A DNA stretch of 64,000 bases from Hyphomicrobiales bacterium. Its GTDB lineage: Bacteria > Pseudomonadota > Alphaproteobacteria > Rhizobiales > Rhizobiaceae. Position 1 is the first letter of the stretch; every line of letters begins with the position of its first letter. The notes below the pieces were generated by a model. It was not told the origin of the DNA. It searched no databases and saw only the letters and a list, made by a program, of their open reading frames with translations. This document shows positions 27,699 to 37,554 of the stretch, piece after piece. The DNA is taken from contig UCNG01000011.1 of assembly GCA_900473915.1 (NCBI GenBank), positions 146,542 to 210,541 on the forward strand, given 5' to 3'. A program made the position numbers and the translations under genes.

Positions 27699-29378
27699 TC
27701 AGACACGCTTTGCAAAACGCTTCCCGACGCGGGCAAGCAATATCACGGGCAAAATTCCGACCGCTACGATAGCCAGCGCAGCAATAGACGCTTCTTCATA
27801 AGTTCCGCGCGCGGCTTCCCCATAAAGATGCGTCGAAAACGTTTCAATGTTAAGCGGCCGCAACAAGAGCGTTGCAGGCAGTTCTTTCACACAGTCAACA
27901 AACACGAGCAGGCCAGCCGCTACGATAGCTGTTCTGGATAATGGCAAATGGACTGCAAAAAAAGTCCGAGTGGCTCCACGCCCGAGCGTGCGCGATGCAT
28001 GGTCCAGCGAGACGGGTATGCGTTCCAGTCCGGAATCTATCCCGCCCGCAGAGATGGCAAGGAATCTGACGACATAAGCGTAGACAACCGCTGCACCTGT
28101 TCCGATGAGCACCAGCCCGGCAGAGTATCCGAGGAAATGCGACGTGAACTGATTGAAAAGATGATCGAAGCTGCCGGCCACCACCAGAATGCCGATTGCG
28201 ACAACGGTCCCCGGTGCCGCATATCCCATTGTCGACAGGCGATAAGACCAGCGCGAAACTGTGCTCGGGAAAAGCCGGACAGCATATGCGACAAGCGTTC
28301 CGCAAATCAGCACCAGAACCGTCGCCGATGAAGCCAGAACCACAGTATTGAGTGCTTCTCCGATCAATCGTGGCGACACTCCGGCGAAGCGAATCCGTTT
28401 AATGGCCTCCACGACCAGATAGATCGCAGGCAGAACGAATCCAATGACAATGGGAAGCGTGCAAAGGCAGAACAACCATGCACCCCGCCCTTTTCCGACC
28501 ACCAGTGGTTCGAAACCGCGCGAATGGCGGATATTGGAAGCAAAGCGCTGCTTGCGGCGTCCCCAGCGTTCTATTGAAACAAGGGCAACCACCAGAAACA
28601 GAAGAGCAAGCGCCAATTGGGAAGCTCCGGGCAAATCCGAACGCGTTATCCAGGTGGTGTAAATCGAGACGGTTAATGTGCGAATCCCTAGAAATTCGGC
28701 AGCGCCTACATCATTGAGGGTTTCCATCAGGGCAAGACTGACCCCAACCGCCACGGCAGGCCGGGCCAGCGGCAATGCAACACGCCAGAAAATACCTTTG
28801 CGGCTGACTCCCAGAGTTCTTGCCGCCTCGATAAGGCTGGCGGACTGGGTGAGAAACATTGCCCGCGTAGGAATATAGACATAAGGGTAGAGAACGAAAC
28901 CCAAAAGGATGATGCAACCGGCCATCGAGCGGATATCGGGCAAGCGGAACTGGCGCGGGCTGTCATATCCCAGCACGAAACGAACCGCGCCCTGCACTGG
29001 CCCGATTGGATGCAGGATATCAAGATAAGCATAGGCGATAATGTATGTCGGCACAGCCAATGGCAGCAAAAGCGCCCATTCCAGCACACCCCGCCCCCGA
29101 AAATCGTAAGCCGTCACCAACCATGCCGCCGATGTTCCAAGAAAAGCCGCTATGATCCCTACCCCAGCGAGCAAAATCACCGTTTCGAGAAAAGCGCTTG
29201 GCAAGTTGGTGGCTAACAAATGTGCCCATAAGCCCGTAGAGCCTTTTAGGGCTTCCAAACCGAGGGCGAGAACCGGTAATAAAACCAGAACTGCGACAAG
29301 TACCGAGAGCCATAGCCAGCTGCGCCCTGCCCTTGCGGGTTGCAAAACTCGTTTCCGCACGGCGGCAAAGGCTTCCAT
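27699..29378 (-). CDS. fbpB: Ferric-iron ABC transporter permease, double-domain (FbpB-type)
   Basis: About 559 residues from the ATG at 29378 (GAGAG upstream) make up two permease halves of roughly six helices each, as in FbpB/SfuB/ThiP. Two EAA coupling loops are visible: IEAARTLGVSRKGIFWRVALP near residue 190, and LDHASRTLGRGATRTFFAVHLP near 475. It is the last gene of the ATPase-binding protein-permease set, with the binding-protein stop 69 bp upstream. Its partner binding protein has the double tyrosine of true ferric carriers, so iron is the likely cargo. Confidence 0.9.
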   Translation of the reverse strand: MEAFAAVRKRVLQPARAGRSWLWLSVLVAVLVLLPVLALGLEALKGSTGLWAHLLATNLPSAFLETVILLAGVGIIAAFLGTSAAWLVTAYDFRGRGVLEWALLLPLAVPTYIIAYAYLDILHPIGPVQGAVRFVLGYDSPRQFRLPDIRSMAGCIILLGFVLYPYVYIPTRAMFLTQSASLIEAARTLGVSRKGIFWRVALPLARPAVAVGVSLALMETLNDVGAAEFLGIRTLTVSIYTTWITRSDLPGASQLALALLFLVVALVSIERWGRRKQRFASNIRHSRGFEPLVVGKGRGAWLFCLCTLPIVIGFVLPAIYLVVEAIKRIRFAGVSPRLIGEALNTVVLASSATVLVLICGTLVAYAVRLFPSTVSRWSYRLSTMGYAAPGTVVAIGILVVAGSFDHLFNQFTSHFLGYSAGLVLIGTGAAVVYAYVVRFLAISAGGIDSGLERIPVSLDHASRTLGRGATRTFFAVHLPLSRTAIVAAGLLVFVDCVKELPATLLLRPLNIETFSTHLYGEAARGTYEEASIAALAIVAVGILPVILLARVGKRFAKRV

Positions 29379-29447
29379 CGGTCTCTCTATAGTGCAACGC
29401 CGGCGCATCGACTGCACCGGCGTTAGTCTCATCAGTTCAATCGGCTT

Positions 29448-30464
29448 TTAATTATCAAAACCAACTTTGTCGACCAGTTCGCTTGCCTGTTTGCGATGGC
29501 TGACGATTTCAGACAGCGGAACACTGTCGATCTTCAATTCACCGAAGGATTCCACGATTGGATCAAGCGGCGCACCCGGCTTGACCGGATATTCGAAATT
29601 GGCCTTGGCGTAGATCTGCTGAGCTTCATCGGAGACCAGATATTCGAGCAACTTGACCGCGGCATCCTTGTGTGGAGCGTTCTTTGCAATAGCGGCACCG
29701 CTAATATTGACCTGCGTTCCGCCGTCCTTGAAAGTCGGCAGCAGAACCTTGATGCCCTCGCCCCAGACCTTCTGCTCATCACCGCCCTTGCCTGAACGCA
29801 TCAGGCCGACATAGTAGGAATTGGCCACAGCGATATCGCAAATACCACCGACAATATCCTTGGCGCCGTCGCGGTCTCCGCCCGCCGCCTTGCGCGCCAG
29901 ATTATCTTTCAGACCCTTTAGCCATTCCTCGGTCTTTTCCGGGCCATAATGCGCGATGTAATCCGCAAAGAGAGCGGTATTGTAAGGGTGCTGGCCGGCG
30001 CGGATGCAGATTTTGCCTTTCCACTTCGGATCGGACAGGTCCTCATAGTTGATCTTGTCAAGCTCAAGGTCCTTCGCGGCATAGACGACGCGAGCGCGCA
30101 TGGAAAGTGCGAACCAGTTATCCTTCGCATCGCGAAGTGGTTCCGGTACAGCCTCTTTGAGAATCTTGGAGTCGACAGGCTGGGTCAGGCCCTTGTCGAC
30201 GAGGTCGACCAGGTTACCAGCGTCCACCGTCATAAGTATATCAGCGGGCGAATTCGCGCCCTCGGAGGCCACGCGTTCTGCCAGGCCATCCTTCAGGAAA
30301 ACTGTATTCACCGTGATTCCGGTGGACGATTTAAAAGCATCGAGCAGCGGCTGGATAAGGCCCGGCTCACGCGTCGTGTAAATGTTCACTTCATCTGCGT
30401 GAGCGGCTCCTGCGAACAGCGTTACTGCGACGAGAGCGAGACCAGAACGCGCAAACTTGAACAT
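29448..30464 (-). CDS. fbpA: Ferric-iron-binding periplasmic protein (FbpA-type)
   Basis: This 338-residue protein has a signal peptide ending near AHA (residue 23), then VNIYTTREPGLIQPLLDAFK and FLKDGLAERVASEGANSPAD. The key feature is the adjacent tyrosine pair in AVANSYYVGLM near residue 225, which in FbpA/FutA proteins coordinates Fe3+. GGAGG lies 5 bases before the ATG. It delivers ferric iron to the FbpB-type permease encoded downstream. I see no Irr-type box in the short upstream gap. Confidence 0.92.
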   Translation of the reverse strand: MFKFARSGLALVAVTLFAGAAHADEVNIYTTREPGLIQPLLDAFKSSTGITVNTVFLKDGLAERVASEGANSPADILMTVDAGNLVDLVDKGLTQPVDSKILKEAVPEPLRDAKDNWFALSMRARVVYAAKDLELDKINYEDLSDPKWKGKICIRAGQHPYNTALFADYIAHYGPEKTEEWLKGLKDNLARKAAGGDRDGAKDIVGGICDIAVANSYYVGLMRSGKGGDEQKVWGEGIKVLLPTFKDGGTQVNISGAAIAKNAPHKDAAVKLLEYLVSDEAQQIYAKANFEYPVKPGAPLDPIVESFGELKIDSVPLSEIVSHRKQASELVDKVGFDN

Positions 30465-30577
30465 TTTACCTCCAGATGGATCTGTTTAATTTGTAATTAT
30501 GAGCGAAGCAATCAAGTTATATGCCAGGGCTTTATTACGGTCAATTACCCCGGGGCTTTGACCGCATATATTTTCTG

Positions 30578-31672
30578 TCATTTCGTAAAAATCAGCGCCT
30601 TATCCCAATGAGGACATAGAGCAATATTCGTAGCGGATTCCGGAAGCTGCCGTTCCGTACGTACGATCAGACGCTGTGTTGTGCCGCTTACTCTCACGGC
30701 CAGCTCTTCGCTTTCGCCGAGAAATGTGCGTGACTCTATATAACCGCGCATTGAAGCTTTGCCGGCTTCACCGTCAGTCAGAATCGTAAAATCGCGGGGG
30801 CGCAGATAGGCAAAAGCTTCGATATTTGGTTCAAACGGTCCTGCTATGGCAACAGGCCCAAAGGAAGTGACCAGTTCGGCACCCTGGATCTTTCCCGGTA
30901 TTATATTGAAATCACAGAAAAATTCTGCCGCATAACGATTAGTCGGCTGGTCGTGCAATTCGCGGGCGGGCCCGTCCTGAACTATTTCTCCGGATCGCAT
31001 CAACACAACCCGATCTCCTGTAGAAAGCGCCTCCTCGGCTTCGTGCGTTACGATGATCGCCGTCGTGCCGAGTTCCCTCAATAAAGCCACCGTCTCGCGG
31101 CGGACCCGGGCGCGCAAGCCTCTATCGAGGTTCGAAAATGGCTCGTCCATCAGCAGAAGGTCTGGTTTCGGCGCAAGGGCCCGGATAAGGGCAACGCGCT
31201 GCTGTTCGCCTCCTGACAACATATGCGGATAGCGATCCGCCATATGCGAGAGTGAGACCAGTTCCAAAAGCTCTTTTGCCCGCGCATTCGCCTCATCACG
31301 CGACATTTTTCGCAAGCCGAAGAGAATATTTTCTTTGACTGACAAATGCGGAAACAGAGCGTAATCCTGAAAGACCACACCAACATTTCGCGCTTCCGGC
31401 TCAATAAAGACGGACGAACCGACAAGCGTCTTGCCGCCCATGGTGAGCGTTCCACTGTTCGGAACATCGATGCCCGCGATAATGCGCAACAGGGAAGTCT
31501 TGCCACAACCGGAATGGCCCACCAGACAAATTATCTCGCCCGCCTGGACATCAAGCGACACATCATTGAGCGCACGCACCGCGCCAAATTGACGGCTGAT
31601 GCCGGATAGCGTCAGCGCCGGACCGGAATGTCCGGAAAACTGTCGTTCGTTATGCAGGTTGCGTGCGTCCAT
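30578..31672 (-). CDS. fbpC: Ferric-iron ABC transporter ATP-binding protein (FbpC-type)
   Basis: This is an ATPase of about 364 residues from the ATG at 31672; an upstream GTG at 31720 is possible. Walker A is GHSGCGKTS, Q-loop VGVVFQDYALFPH, signature LSGGEQQR, Walker B LLLMDEPFSNLD and H-loop VTHEAEEA. A C-terminal TOBE-like region follows, with AYLRPRDFTIL. It is the first gene of the iron operon, 113 bp before the binding-protein gene, and is divergent from the oxidase gene at 31883. Confidence 0.92.
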   Translation of the reverse strand: MDARNLHNERQFSGHSGPALTLSGISRQFGAVRALNDVSLDVQAGEIICLVGHSGCGKTSLLRIIAGIDVPNSGTLTMGGKTLVGSSVFIEPEARNVGVVFQDYALFPHLSVKENILFGLRKMSRDEANARAKELLELVSLSHMADRYPHMLSGGEQQRVALIRALAPKPDLLLMDEPFSNLDRGLRARVRRETVALLRELGTTAIIVTHEAEEALSTGDRVVLMRSGEIVQDGPARELHDQPTNRYAAEFFCDFNIIPGKIQGAELVTSFGPVAIAGPFEPNIEAFAYLRPRDFTILTDGEAGKASMRGYIESRTFLGESEELAVRVSGTTQRLIVRTERQLPESATNIALCPHWDKALIFTK

Positions 31673-31882
31673 GAGCCAGATCGCGTATTCAGATTGCAGT
31701 TCATGCCGATATAGAGACACATTCTCCAGAAAGCTACCAAAACAGGACAGAATATCTCAGGAATATCGTAATTAAGTATTTTTTGAACGGGGTATCTGGT
31801 TGATCGTGAGCCAAAAGCGGGCGATGGTCACGATGCTTCCACATGCCAAAAATCACCACGTTGGTTCGCAGGAGAATATAGA

Positions 31883-33211
31883 ATGGGGCCGGTCACGGAT
31901 AAGGTGGCGACAGCCGAAAGCTTACCGCAGGAAACCAAAATCGCCGTCATCGGCGGCGGCATTATAGGTGTTTCCACTGCCTTGTTCCTGGCCGAACGCG
32001 GCATCCCGGTTACTCTTCTTGAAAAGGGAGAGATCGCGGGAGAACAATCCAGCCGCAATTGGGGCTGGTGTCGTCGTACCGGGCGTGACAGCCGTGAAAT
32101 GCCGCTTATCGTCGAAAGCATGCGGCTATGGGAAGGCATGAACGAACGCACAGGGCGCGAAACCGGTTTCCGCGTTACCGGCATCGCCTATGCGGCCGAA
32201 AAAGAAGAACAGATGGCGCTCTATGCCGAATGGATCAAAATAGCGCGCGAACATGGCATTCAAACAGAGCTTCTCAATGCCAAGCAGGCTGCCGCACTTG
32301 CACCGGGTATCAATCGTCATCTGACTGGCGGCATGATGACACCGCTTGACGGCCGAGCAGAACCGCAAAAGGCCGTGCCCGCATTTGCCGCGAAAGCGCA
32401 GGAAAATGGTGCCGTCATTCTACAGAACTGCGCCGTACGTGACATTGAGACGACCAATGGCCGCGTCACAGCTGTCCTCACGGAAAAAGGTCGACTGCGC
32501 TGCGAGGCAGTCGTCGTCGCTGGGGGGGCCTGGTCCAGACTTATTCTCTCTGGTTTCGATGCACATCTGCCGCAATTGAAAGTTCGTTCTTCCGTCTTTC
32601 GGACAGCACCAATCAATGCCGGTGTGGAAGCCGCGATTGCTTTTTCAGATTTCGCTCTCCGCAGGAGGCTCGACGGCGGGTATACGGTTGCAAGCCTTGG
32701 CGGATCCATTGCGGATATCGTGCCTGACAGCTTCCGATTCTTCCGCGATTTTATACCGTCACTTTCCACTGAATGGCGGTCGTTGCGGTTCCGGTTTGGC
32801 GAACGCTTCTTCGAGGAAGCGTTCCAATGGAAGATCCGCCCTGCCGATCAGGTCTCGATCTTCGAGAAAATCCGCATGCTCGATCCTGCTCCACATAAGG
32901 CCGCCAATGCTCAGGTATTTGCAAAACTGAAGCAGACAATCCCGTCCTTCGCGTCGGCTGTTATAGAGCAGGAATGGGCCGGTCTGATCGATACAATGCC
33001 GGATGTCATACCAGTTATTTCTCCCCTTCCCGGCATCGAAGGCTTGATCATTGCCACGGGTTTTTCAGGGCATGGTTTCGGCATTGGCCCAGGCGCAGGC
33101 AAGCTTGTGGCAGACATGGTTGCAGGCGAAACGCCAATCGTCGATCCCTCGGCGTTTCATATATCTCGGTTTTCCGATGGGTCCAAAATCCGCATCGAGA
33201 ACTGGGGATAG
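31883..33211 (+). CDS. FAD-dependent amino-acid/amine oxidoreductase (DadA-like)
   Basis: This 442-residue DAO-family flavoprotein has the dinucleotide-binding motif KIAVIGGGIIGVSTALFLAERG at residues 19-40 and a C-terminal FAD motif GLIIATGFSGHGFGIGPGAG near 390-410. The NWGWCRRTGRD stretch lies where FAD contacts occur in this family. It probably oxidises a D-amino acid, a secondary amine or an opine-like compound to the keto acid. No electron acceptor or transporter is adjacent, so the substrate stays open. It has its own promoter region divergent from the iron operon. Confidence 0.87.
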   Translation: MGPVTDKVATAESLPQETKIAVIGGGIIGVSTALFLAERGIPVTLLEKGEIAGEQSSRNWGWCRRTGRDSREMPLIVESMRLWEGMNERTGRETGFRVTGIAYAAEKEEQMALYAEWIKIAREHGIQTELLNAKQAAALAPGINRHLTGGMMTPLDGRAEPQKAVPAFAAKAQENGAVILQNCAVRDIETTNGRVTAVLTEKGRLRCEAVVVAGGAWSRLILSGFDAHLPQLKVRSSVFRTAPINAGVEAAIAFSDFALRRRLDGGYTVASLGGSIADIVPDSFRFFRDFIPSLSTEWRSLRFRFGERFFEEAFQWKIRPADQVSIFEKIRMLDPAPHKAANAQVFAKLKQTIPSFASAVIEQEWAGLIDTMPDVIPVISPLPGIEGLIIATGFSGHGFGIGPGAGKLVADMVAGETPIVDPSAFHISRFSDGSKIRIENWG

Positions 33212-33226
33212 CACTTCCAACTCGGA

Positions 33227-33748
33227 CTATTCGATTATCCCGCAGGCAAACCGTGCTCCACCGCCACCAAGCGGCTTGGGTTTGTCGGAATAGTTATCGC
33301 CACCGACATGGACCATCAAAGCCTTGCCTTTGATTTCATCCAACGTCTTGAGACGCTGGGCGGTGACGCTTTGCGTCACATCTCCCTTGGCATCGGCTTT
33401 AAGCAGAGGCAGATCACCAAGATGACCCTCGCCTTCCGGCCCCATGTGATGCTTGGAATGGGTGGGGTCGAAATGTCCACCAGCAGCTTGTGCCGGTGCC
33501 GTTTTTCCGTCCTGTTCAGCGGGTGCACAACTTCCATTCTCGTGAACATGGAAACCATGCTCGCCCGCAGGAAGGCCGCGCAAATCCGGTTTGAATTGTA
33601 ATCCACCGGCAGTCTGCGAGATCGTGACGGTGCCGATTTCCTTTCCTTGCCCAGTCGGCAAAGCCTCGTAGAGTTTGACACTCATATCAGCTGCGACTGC
33701 GGGAACTGTCAAAAGCAACATGGCTGAAGCAATCAATAAGGGTTGCAT
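33227..33748 (-). CDS. sodC: Periplasmic Cu/Zn superoxide dismutase SodC
   Basis: This 173-residue enzyme dismutates superoxide outside the cytoplasm. Signal peptide residues 1-20 end at VAA. Metal ligands are seen in GEHGFHVHENGSC (two Cu His), GGHFDPTHSKHH (bridging and Zn His), EGHLGDLP (His and Asp) and ALMVHVGGDNYSD (last Cu His), with the disulfide partner in ARFACGII. All are intact. In Brucella, SodC protects against host oxidative burst. It is convergent to the oxidase gene and its stop is 15 bp away. Confidence 0.96.
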   Translation of the reverse strand: MQPLLIASAMLLLTVPAVAADMSVKLYEALPTGQGKEIGTVTISQTAGGLQFKPDLRGLPAGEHGFHVHENGSCAPAEQDGKTAPAQAAGGHFDPTHSKHHMGPEGEGHLGDLPLLKADAKGDVTQSVTAQRLKTLDEIKGKALMVHVGGDNYSDKPKPLGGGGARFACGIIE

Positions 33749-33835
33749 CGTTTTCTCCTGATCACGAGAACTCGGGATGAAGACACAACGCGCGCCGCCT
33801 GAAATTGTTCGAAAATAAATTCGTCACATGGCGGA

Positions 33836-33858
33836 CCGCGCAACAAAGAGTTGCGCGG
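33836..33858 (-). terminator. Hairpin after multicopper oxidase gene
   Basis: A 9-bp perfect inverted repeat (33836-33844 with 33850-33858) lies 11 bp beyond the multicopper oxidase stop on the minus strand. No clear T-tract is seen. Confidence 0.6.
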
Positions 33859-33869
33859 CCCGTCACTGG

Positions 33870-35483
33870 CTACACCGTTACGAACTGAGCCATCATGCCC
33901 ACATCTTCATGTTCCAGAACGTGGCAATGGAACATGAACGGGTGGCTTTTCACAGCCTCCCGGTCAAAATGAACAAGTATTTCAGCCTTGCCATCAATCA
34001 GCGCGGTATCCTTCCATCCGGATTGATGGGCTGGAGGAGCCTTTCCGTTCGCTGAAAGGATGCGAAATGACGCGCCATGGATATGGAAGGGATGCGGCAT
34101 CTCTTTCGTCGTGAGCTCCCAGATTTCCCAGGAACCAAGTTTAGCCTCGACATCGATGCGATCCATATCGAACGGCTTGCCCGCAATTGCCATTTCCACG
34201 CCGGAGGTCAACGCTTCAAGTGCCGGGCCGGTGTCGGCGGAACTTCTGGCACCATGCATATCATGATCCATCGTGCCGGACTGCATCGAGCTCATGTCCA
34301 TGCCGCCCATATTATGCCCGGCATGAGGATCGGCTGACGGTTTCGCCATCATCAGCTTCATATTTTCCGCCATACGCTCGTCAAAGAAAAATGAGCGGCG
34401 CTTTGTAGAGAGTTTTTCGTCCGGCGCATCAGGACCATCCAGACGATCTGGAAGTTTCGTAATCGTCCCGGACAATGCGGGATCCACGACAAATCGCATC
34501 AAGTGCAAATCGTCACCACCGCTGTCATTGCCATAGGTCAGCAGATCGGCCGCTTCGCCCCTGGAGAAATCAACCAGAACTTCGTAGCGTTCCCCGGGAC
34601 TAATGGTCAGTCTTTCAACGGGTTCAGGCTTTCCAATATAACCGCCGTCCGATGCCACAACGAGCAACGGGCGATTATCGCTCAGCCGAATATGAAAGTT
34701 CCGCGCATTGGCGCCATTCAAGATGCGCAGCCGAACGATGGATGCTGGGACACGTGCTTCCGGCGAAACGACACCGTTCACGATCAGCTTGTCGCCACGG
34801 AAACCGTGCATCAAGTCCATAATGTCGGGTTGGTAAACCTTGTTGCCCTCGACCAGCCGGCGATCCTGAAGCACCAGCGGAATATCGTCCACGCCGTAAT
34901 CTTCAGGCAGTCCGCGTTCGGCATCCCTGCCGTCAGTCACAACCATGAGGCCCGCGATACCCAAATGCGCCTGGCGGGCAGTGTTTCCATGCAAATGCGG
35001 GTGGAACCAGTTGAACGAGACCGGCTGGTTAACCGTGACTTTCGGCTTCCACTCTCCGCCCGCTGCTATCAGGTTATGGGGTCCGCCATCGAGGACCGAC
35101 GGTACGAAAAGCCCATGCCAATGCAGGGTCGTCTCTTCATCCATGCTATTCTCGACGGAAAAGGTGACTGTTTCACCGTTCTTCAGGCGCACCAGCGGGC
35201 CGAGATAGGCACCATTGATGCCAGCGGATGCGGCTTCACTTCCGTCTTCAAAGCTATGTCGTCCCGTCTGTATTTTCAGTTTAACGACACCCGATGCATC
35301 GGGCTCAACCAGAGGCGGCAAAGGCAAAAGCCGACCGGCCCGAGCGTTTGGTGCGGCGGTTGCTGCGCCGTGTCCCATTTGATGATGCGCACCTTGGGCC
35401 AGACTGCCCAAAGGGCGAACGGCAGCAAAAACGGCGGCTCCTGCCCCTAAGGTCAGCAGGCGGCGACGTGCAATTCCAGACAT
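33870..35483 (-). CDS. Multicopper oxidase, CueO-type, Tat-exported
   Basis: From the ATG at 35483 (GGAG 7 bases upstream) the enzyme has 537 residues. A Tat signal lies at the start (ARRRLLTLGAGAAVFA). The four copper-ligand motifs are complete: TLHWHGLFVP, NWFHPHLHGNTARQ, PHPFHIHGASFRIL and MFHCHVLEHEDVGMM. A His/Met-rich insert of about 40 residues (HAGHNMGGMDMSSMQSG and on) precedes the last domain, as in CueO-like cuprous oxidases. It likely detoxifies Cu(I) in the periplasm. A small Met/His/Cys protein gene lies 58 bp upstream in the same unit. Confidence 0.94.
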   Translation of the reverse strand: MSGIARRRLLTLGAGAAVFAAVRPLGSLAQGAHHQMGHGAATAAPNARAGRLLPLPPLVEPDASGVVKLKIQTGRHSFEDGSEAASAGINGAYLGPLVRLKNGETVTFSVENSMDEETTLHWHGLFVPSVLDGGPHNLIAAGGEWKPKVTVNQPVSFNWFHPHLHGNTARQAHLGIAGLMVVTDGRDAERGLPEDYGVDDIPLVLQDRRLVEGNKVYQPDIMDLMHGFRGDKLIVNGVVSPEARVPASIVRLRILNGANARNFHIRLSDNRPLLVVASDGGYIGKPEPVERLTISPGERYEVLVDFSRGEAADLLTYGNDSGGDDLHLMRFVVDPALSGTITKLPDRLDGPDAPDEKLSTKRRSFFFDERMAENMKLMMAKPSADPHAGHNMGGMDMSSMQSGTMDHDMHGARSSADTGPALEALTSGVEMAIAGKPFDMDRIDVEAKLGSWEIWELTTKEMPHPFHIHGASFRILSANGKAPPAHQSGWKDTALIDGKAEILVHFDREAVKSHPFMFHCHVLEHEDVGMMAQFVTV

Positions 35484-35541
35484 GGTAAGTCTCCAGACAA
35501 TAATCATGATAGCCGCCAAAGTTTCGGCGGCGATTTCCAGA

Positions 35542-35967
35542 TCAAGCCTGAAGCGAGATGGGAGGCCGTAGATCACCCGCTGGAGATCTGCCGCTTAGCG
35601 CCGTCACGAGCGGAGGCAAGCCAAAATTCTGCGCGATCACAAAGGAATGCAAACATGAGCCTATCTGGAAAAGACAGCCGCATGTCATCATGACGCAAGC
35701 GTTTGGTGTCTTGGCGCCATGATCCATCGGTGCAGGCTTACTCACATCCACCGACATTTCAGAAGCGCCACTGTAATGCGTCGCATGCGCATCAAATTCA
35801 GAAATCATCTGCACAGACGGCACATCATGTGCCATTGCGTAACAAAGCTGTACCGAAATGAGAAACAAGAACGATAGCACTGCCATGAGCGTACGGGAGG
35901 GGACACGCAAGACCGCATGACCTCGTGCCGTATTCCTCAGGCCGATATCGTACTGTGTTCGATACAT
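35542..35967 (-). CDS. Small exported Met/His/Cys-containing protein, probable copper-response partner
   Basis: A frame of about 141 residues starts at the ATG at 35967 (GGAAG upstream). One hydrophobic segment (about residues 26-46, signal or anchor) is followed by a polar domain with HATHYSGASEM, APMDHGAK and ACVMMTCGCLFQIGSC. The clustered Met, His and Cys residues fit metal binding. It resembles the loosely defined CopL/DUF2946 group in size and in its position before a copper oxidase, but I cannot confirm the family. Confidence 0.65.
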   Translation of the reverse strand: MYRTQYDIGLRNTARGHAVLRVPSRTLMAVLSFLFLISVQLCYAMAHDVPSVQMISEFDAHATHYSGASEMSVDVSKPAPMDHGAKTPNACVMMTCGCLFQIGSCLHSFVIAQNFGLPPLVTALSGRSPAGDLRPPISLQA

Positions 35968-36208
35968 ATTCACTTCCAAACGAACGACACCAGAAATCTA
36001 ATCGTCCCTCAGGAAAATTAAAAGGCCAAGCTGAGCGCTGACGGGAATTTTACCCACTTTCGCTTTTCTTTCTAAAATGGCCCATTCGAAATTAGAAAAT
36101 TGCTTAAAAGTCCTTTTCCACTTGCGATTCCATCTCTAGCGGTTTTAAAGGAGCCACATCTGGGCTTCTCCCAAACCTTTACGGCCCATAAATATTGGAT
36201 TTGAAACA

Positions 36209-37486
36209 ATGACTGTCGCTGTAGCGGTTGCCCCGCAGAAAAATTCCGCGCGCCGTGTTCTGGCCGCGAGCATGATCGGCACCACGATCGAATTCTTTGA
36301 CTTCTATATTTATGCAACCGCCGCGGTGATCGTATTCCCGCATCTCTTTTTCCCTGCAAGCGACGGCAACTCGGCACTTCTCCAATCTCTTGCGACCTTC
36401 GCGATTGCATTCTTTGCCCGCCCTATCGGCGGTGCATTGTTTGGTCACTTCGGGGATAAGGTTGGCCGCAAGGCGACGCTGGTTGCAGCGCTCATGACCA
36501 TGGGCATTTCCACGGTCGCCATCGGTTTCCTGCCGACCTATGATTCGATCGGCGTCTGGGCAGCGCTCCTGCTCGCCCTGTGCCGTCTGGGTCAGGGCCT
36601 CGGTCTCGGCGGCGAATGGGGCGGCGCAGTGCTGCTTGCAACCGAGAATGCGCCGGAAGGCAAGCGGACCTGGTATGGCATGTTCCCGCAGCTTGGCGCT
36701 CCGGTAGGCTTCATTCTGGCTACGGGCATATTTCTCGTGCTGGCGGAGGTTCTCACAGAAGAACAGTTTTTTGCTTTCGGCTGGCGGATTCCTTTCATCG
36801 CCAGTGCTCTTCTGGTCGGCGTCGGGCTGTTCATTCGCCTGAAAATTGCCGAAACACCGGAATTTCAGAAGGCTATCGACAAGGCTGAACGTGTTGAGGT
36901 TCCGGTCGCCACCCTGTTCAAGCAGCATAAGATGAGCCTTTTCCTCGGCACCATCGGCGCGGTCGCAACCTTCGTCCTGTTCTATCTCATGACGGTATTT
37001 TCACTCGGCTGGGGTACGCGCGCGCTTGGTTACAGCCGTGAGGAATTTCTCATTCTCCAAATGATTGGCGTGGTCTTCTTCGGCCTCATGATCCCGGTGG
37101 CAGCATTGCTGTCCGACCGCTTCGGCATGCGCCCGGTCATGGTCATCGTGACCGTCCTGATCGGCCTCTATGGCTTCATCATGGCGCCTTTGTTCATGGC
37201 TGGCACGGCTGGCGTTCTCGCCTTCCTTATCATCGGGTTTGGCCTGATGGGCCTTACCTACGGCCCAATCGGTGCGGCGCTTGCCGAACCTTTCCCGACA
37301 TCCGTTCGCTATACCGGCGCGTCGCTGACTTTCAACCTGGCAGGCATTCTCGGCGCTTCGGTTGCACCTTACATCGCTACCTGGCTCGCCACGCATTATA
37401 GCTTCGACTATGTCGGCTATTACATGGTTGTTGCCGCAGTCGTCTCGCTGATCGGTTTTGCATTCATTTCGTTCAAACGCGGCTAG
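36209..37486 (+). CDS. MHS-family MFS permease (metabolite:proton symporter)
   Basis: This 425-residue protein with 12 membrane segments belongs to the MHS group (KgtP/ProP/ShiA/YhjE). Evidence is the opening ASMIGTTIEFFDFYIYATAA, loop 2-3 GHFGDKVGRKATLV, and RLGQGLGLGGEWGGAVLLATE near residue 130. These proteins import organic acids, osmolytes or aromatic acids with protons. The substrate cannot be assigned. It is monocistronic with a strong terminator immediately after. Confidence 0.92.
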   Translation: MTVAVAVAPQKNSARRVLAASMIGTTIEFFDFYIYATAAVIVFPHLFFPASDGNSALLQSLATFAIAFFARPIGGALFGHFGDKVGRKATLVAALMTMGISTVAIGFLPTYDSIGVWAALLLALCRLGQGLGLGGEWGGAVLLATENAPEGKRTWYGMFPQLGAPVGFILATGIFLVLAEVLTEEQFFAFGWRIPFIASALLVGVGLFIRLKIAETPEFQKAIDKAERVEVPVATLFKQHKMSLFLGTIGAVATFVLFYLMTVFSLGWGTRALGYSREEFLILQMIGVVFFGLMIPVAALLSDRFGMRPVMVIVTVLIGLYGFIMAPLFMAGTAGVLAFLIIGFGLMGLTYGPIGAALAEPFPTSVRYTGASLTFNLAGILGASVAPYIATWLATHYSFDYVGYYMVVAAVVSLIGFAFISFKRG

Positions 37487-37505
37487 CAACAGCCGCAGAA
37501 ACAAA

Positions 37506-37544
37506 AATAGCCCGCGCGGATCGCTCCGCGCGGGCTATTCTTTT
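37506..37544. terminator. Strong terminator between MHS permease gene and ahpD
   Basis: A 15-bp perfect GC-rich stem (37506-37520 with 37525-37539) with a 4-base loop is followed by CTTTT on the plus strand and preceded by an A-run that gives a T-run on the minus strand. It serves both convergent units. Confidence 0.9.
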
Positions 37545-37554
37545 CGATGTAGTC

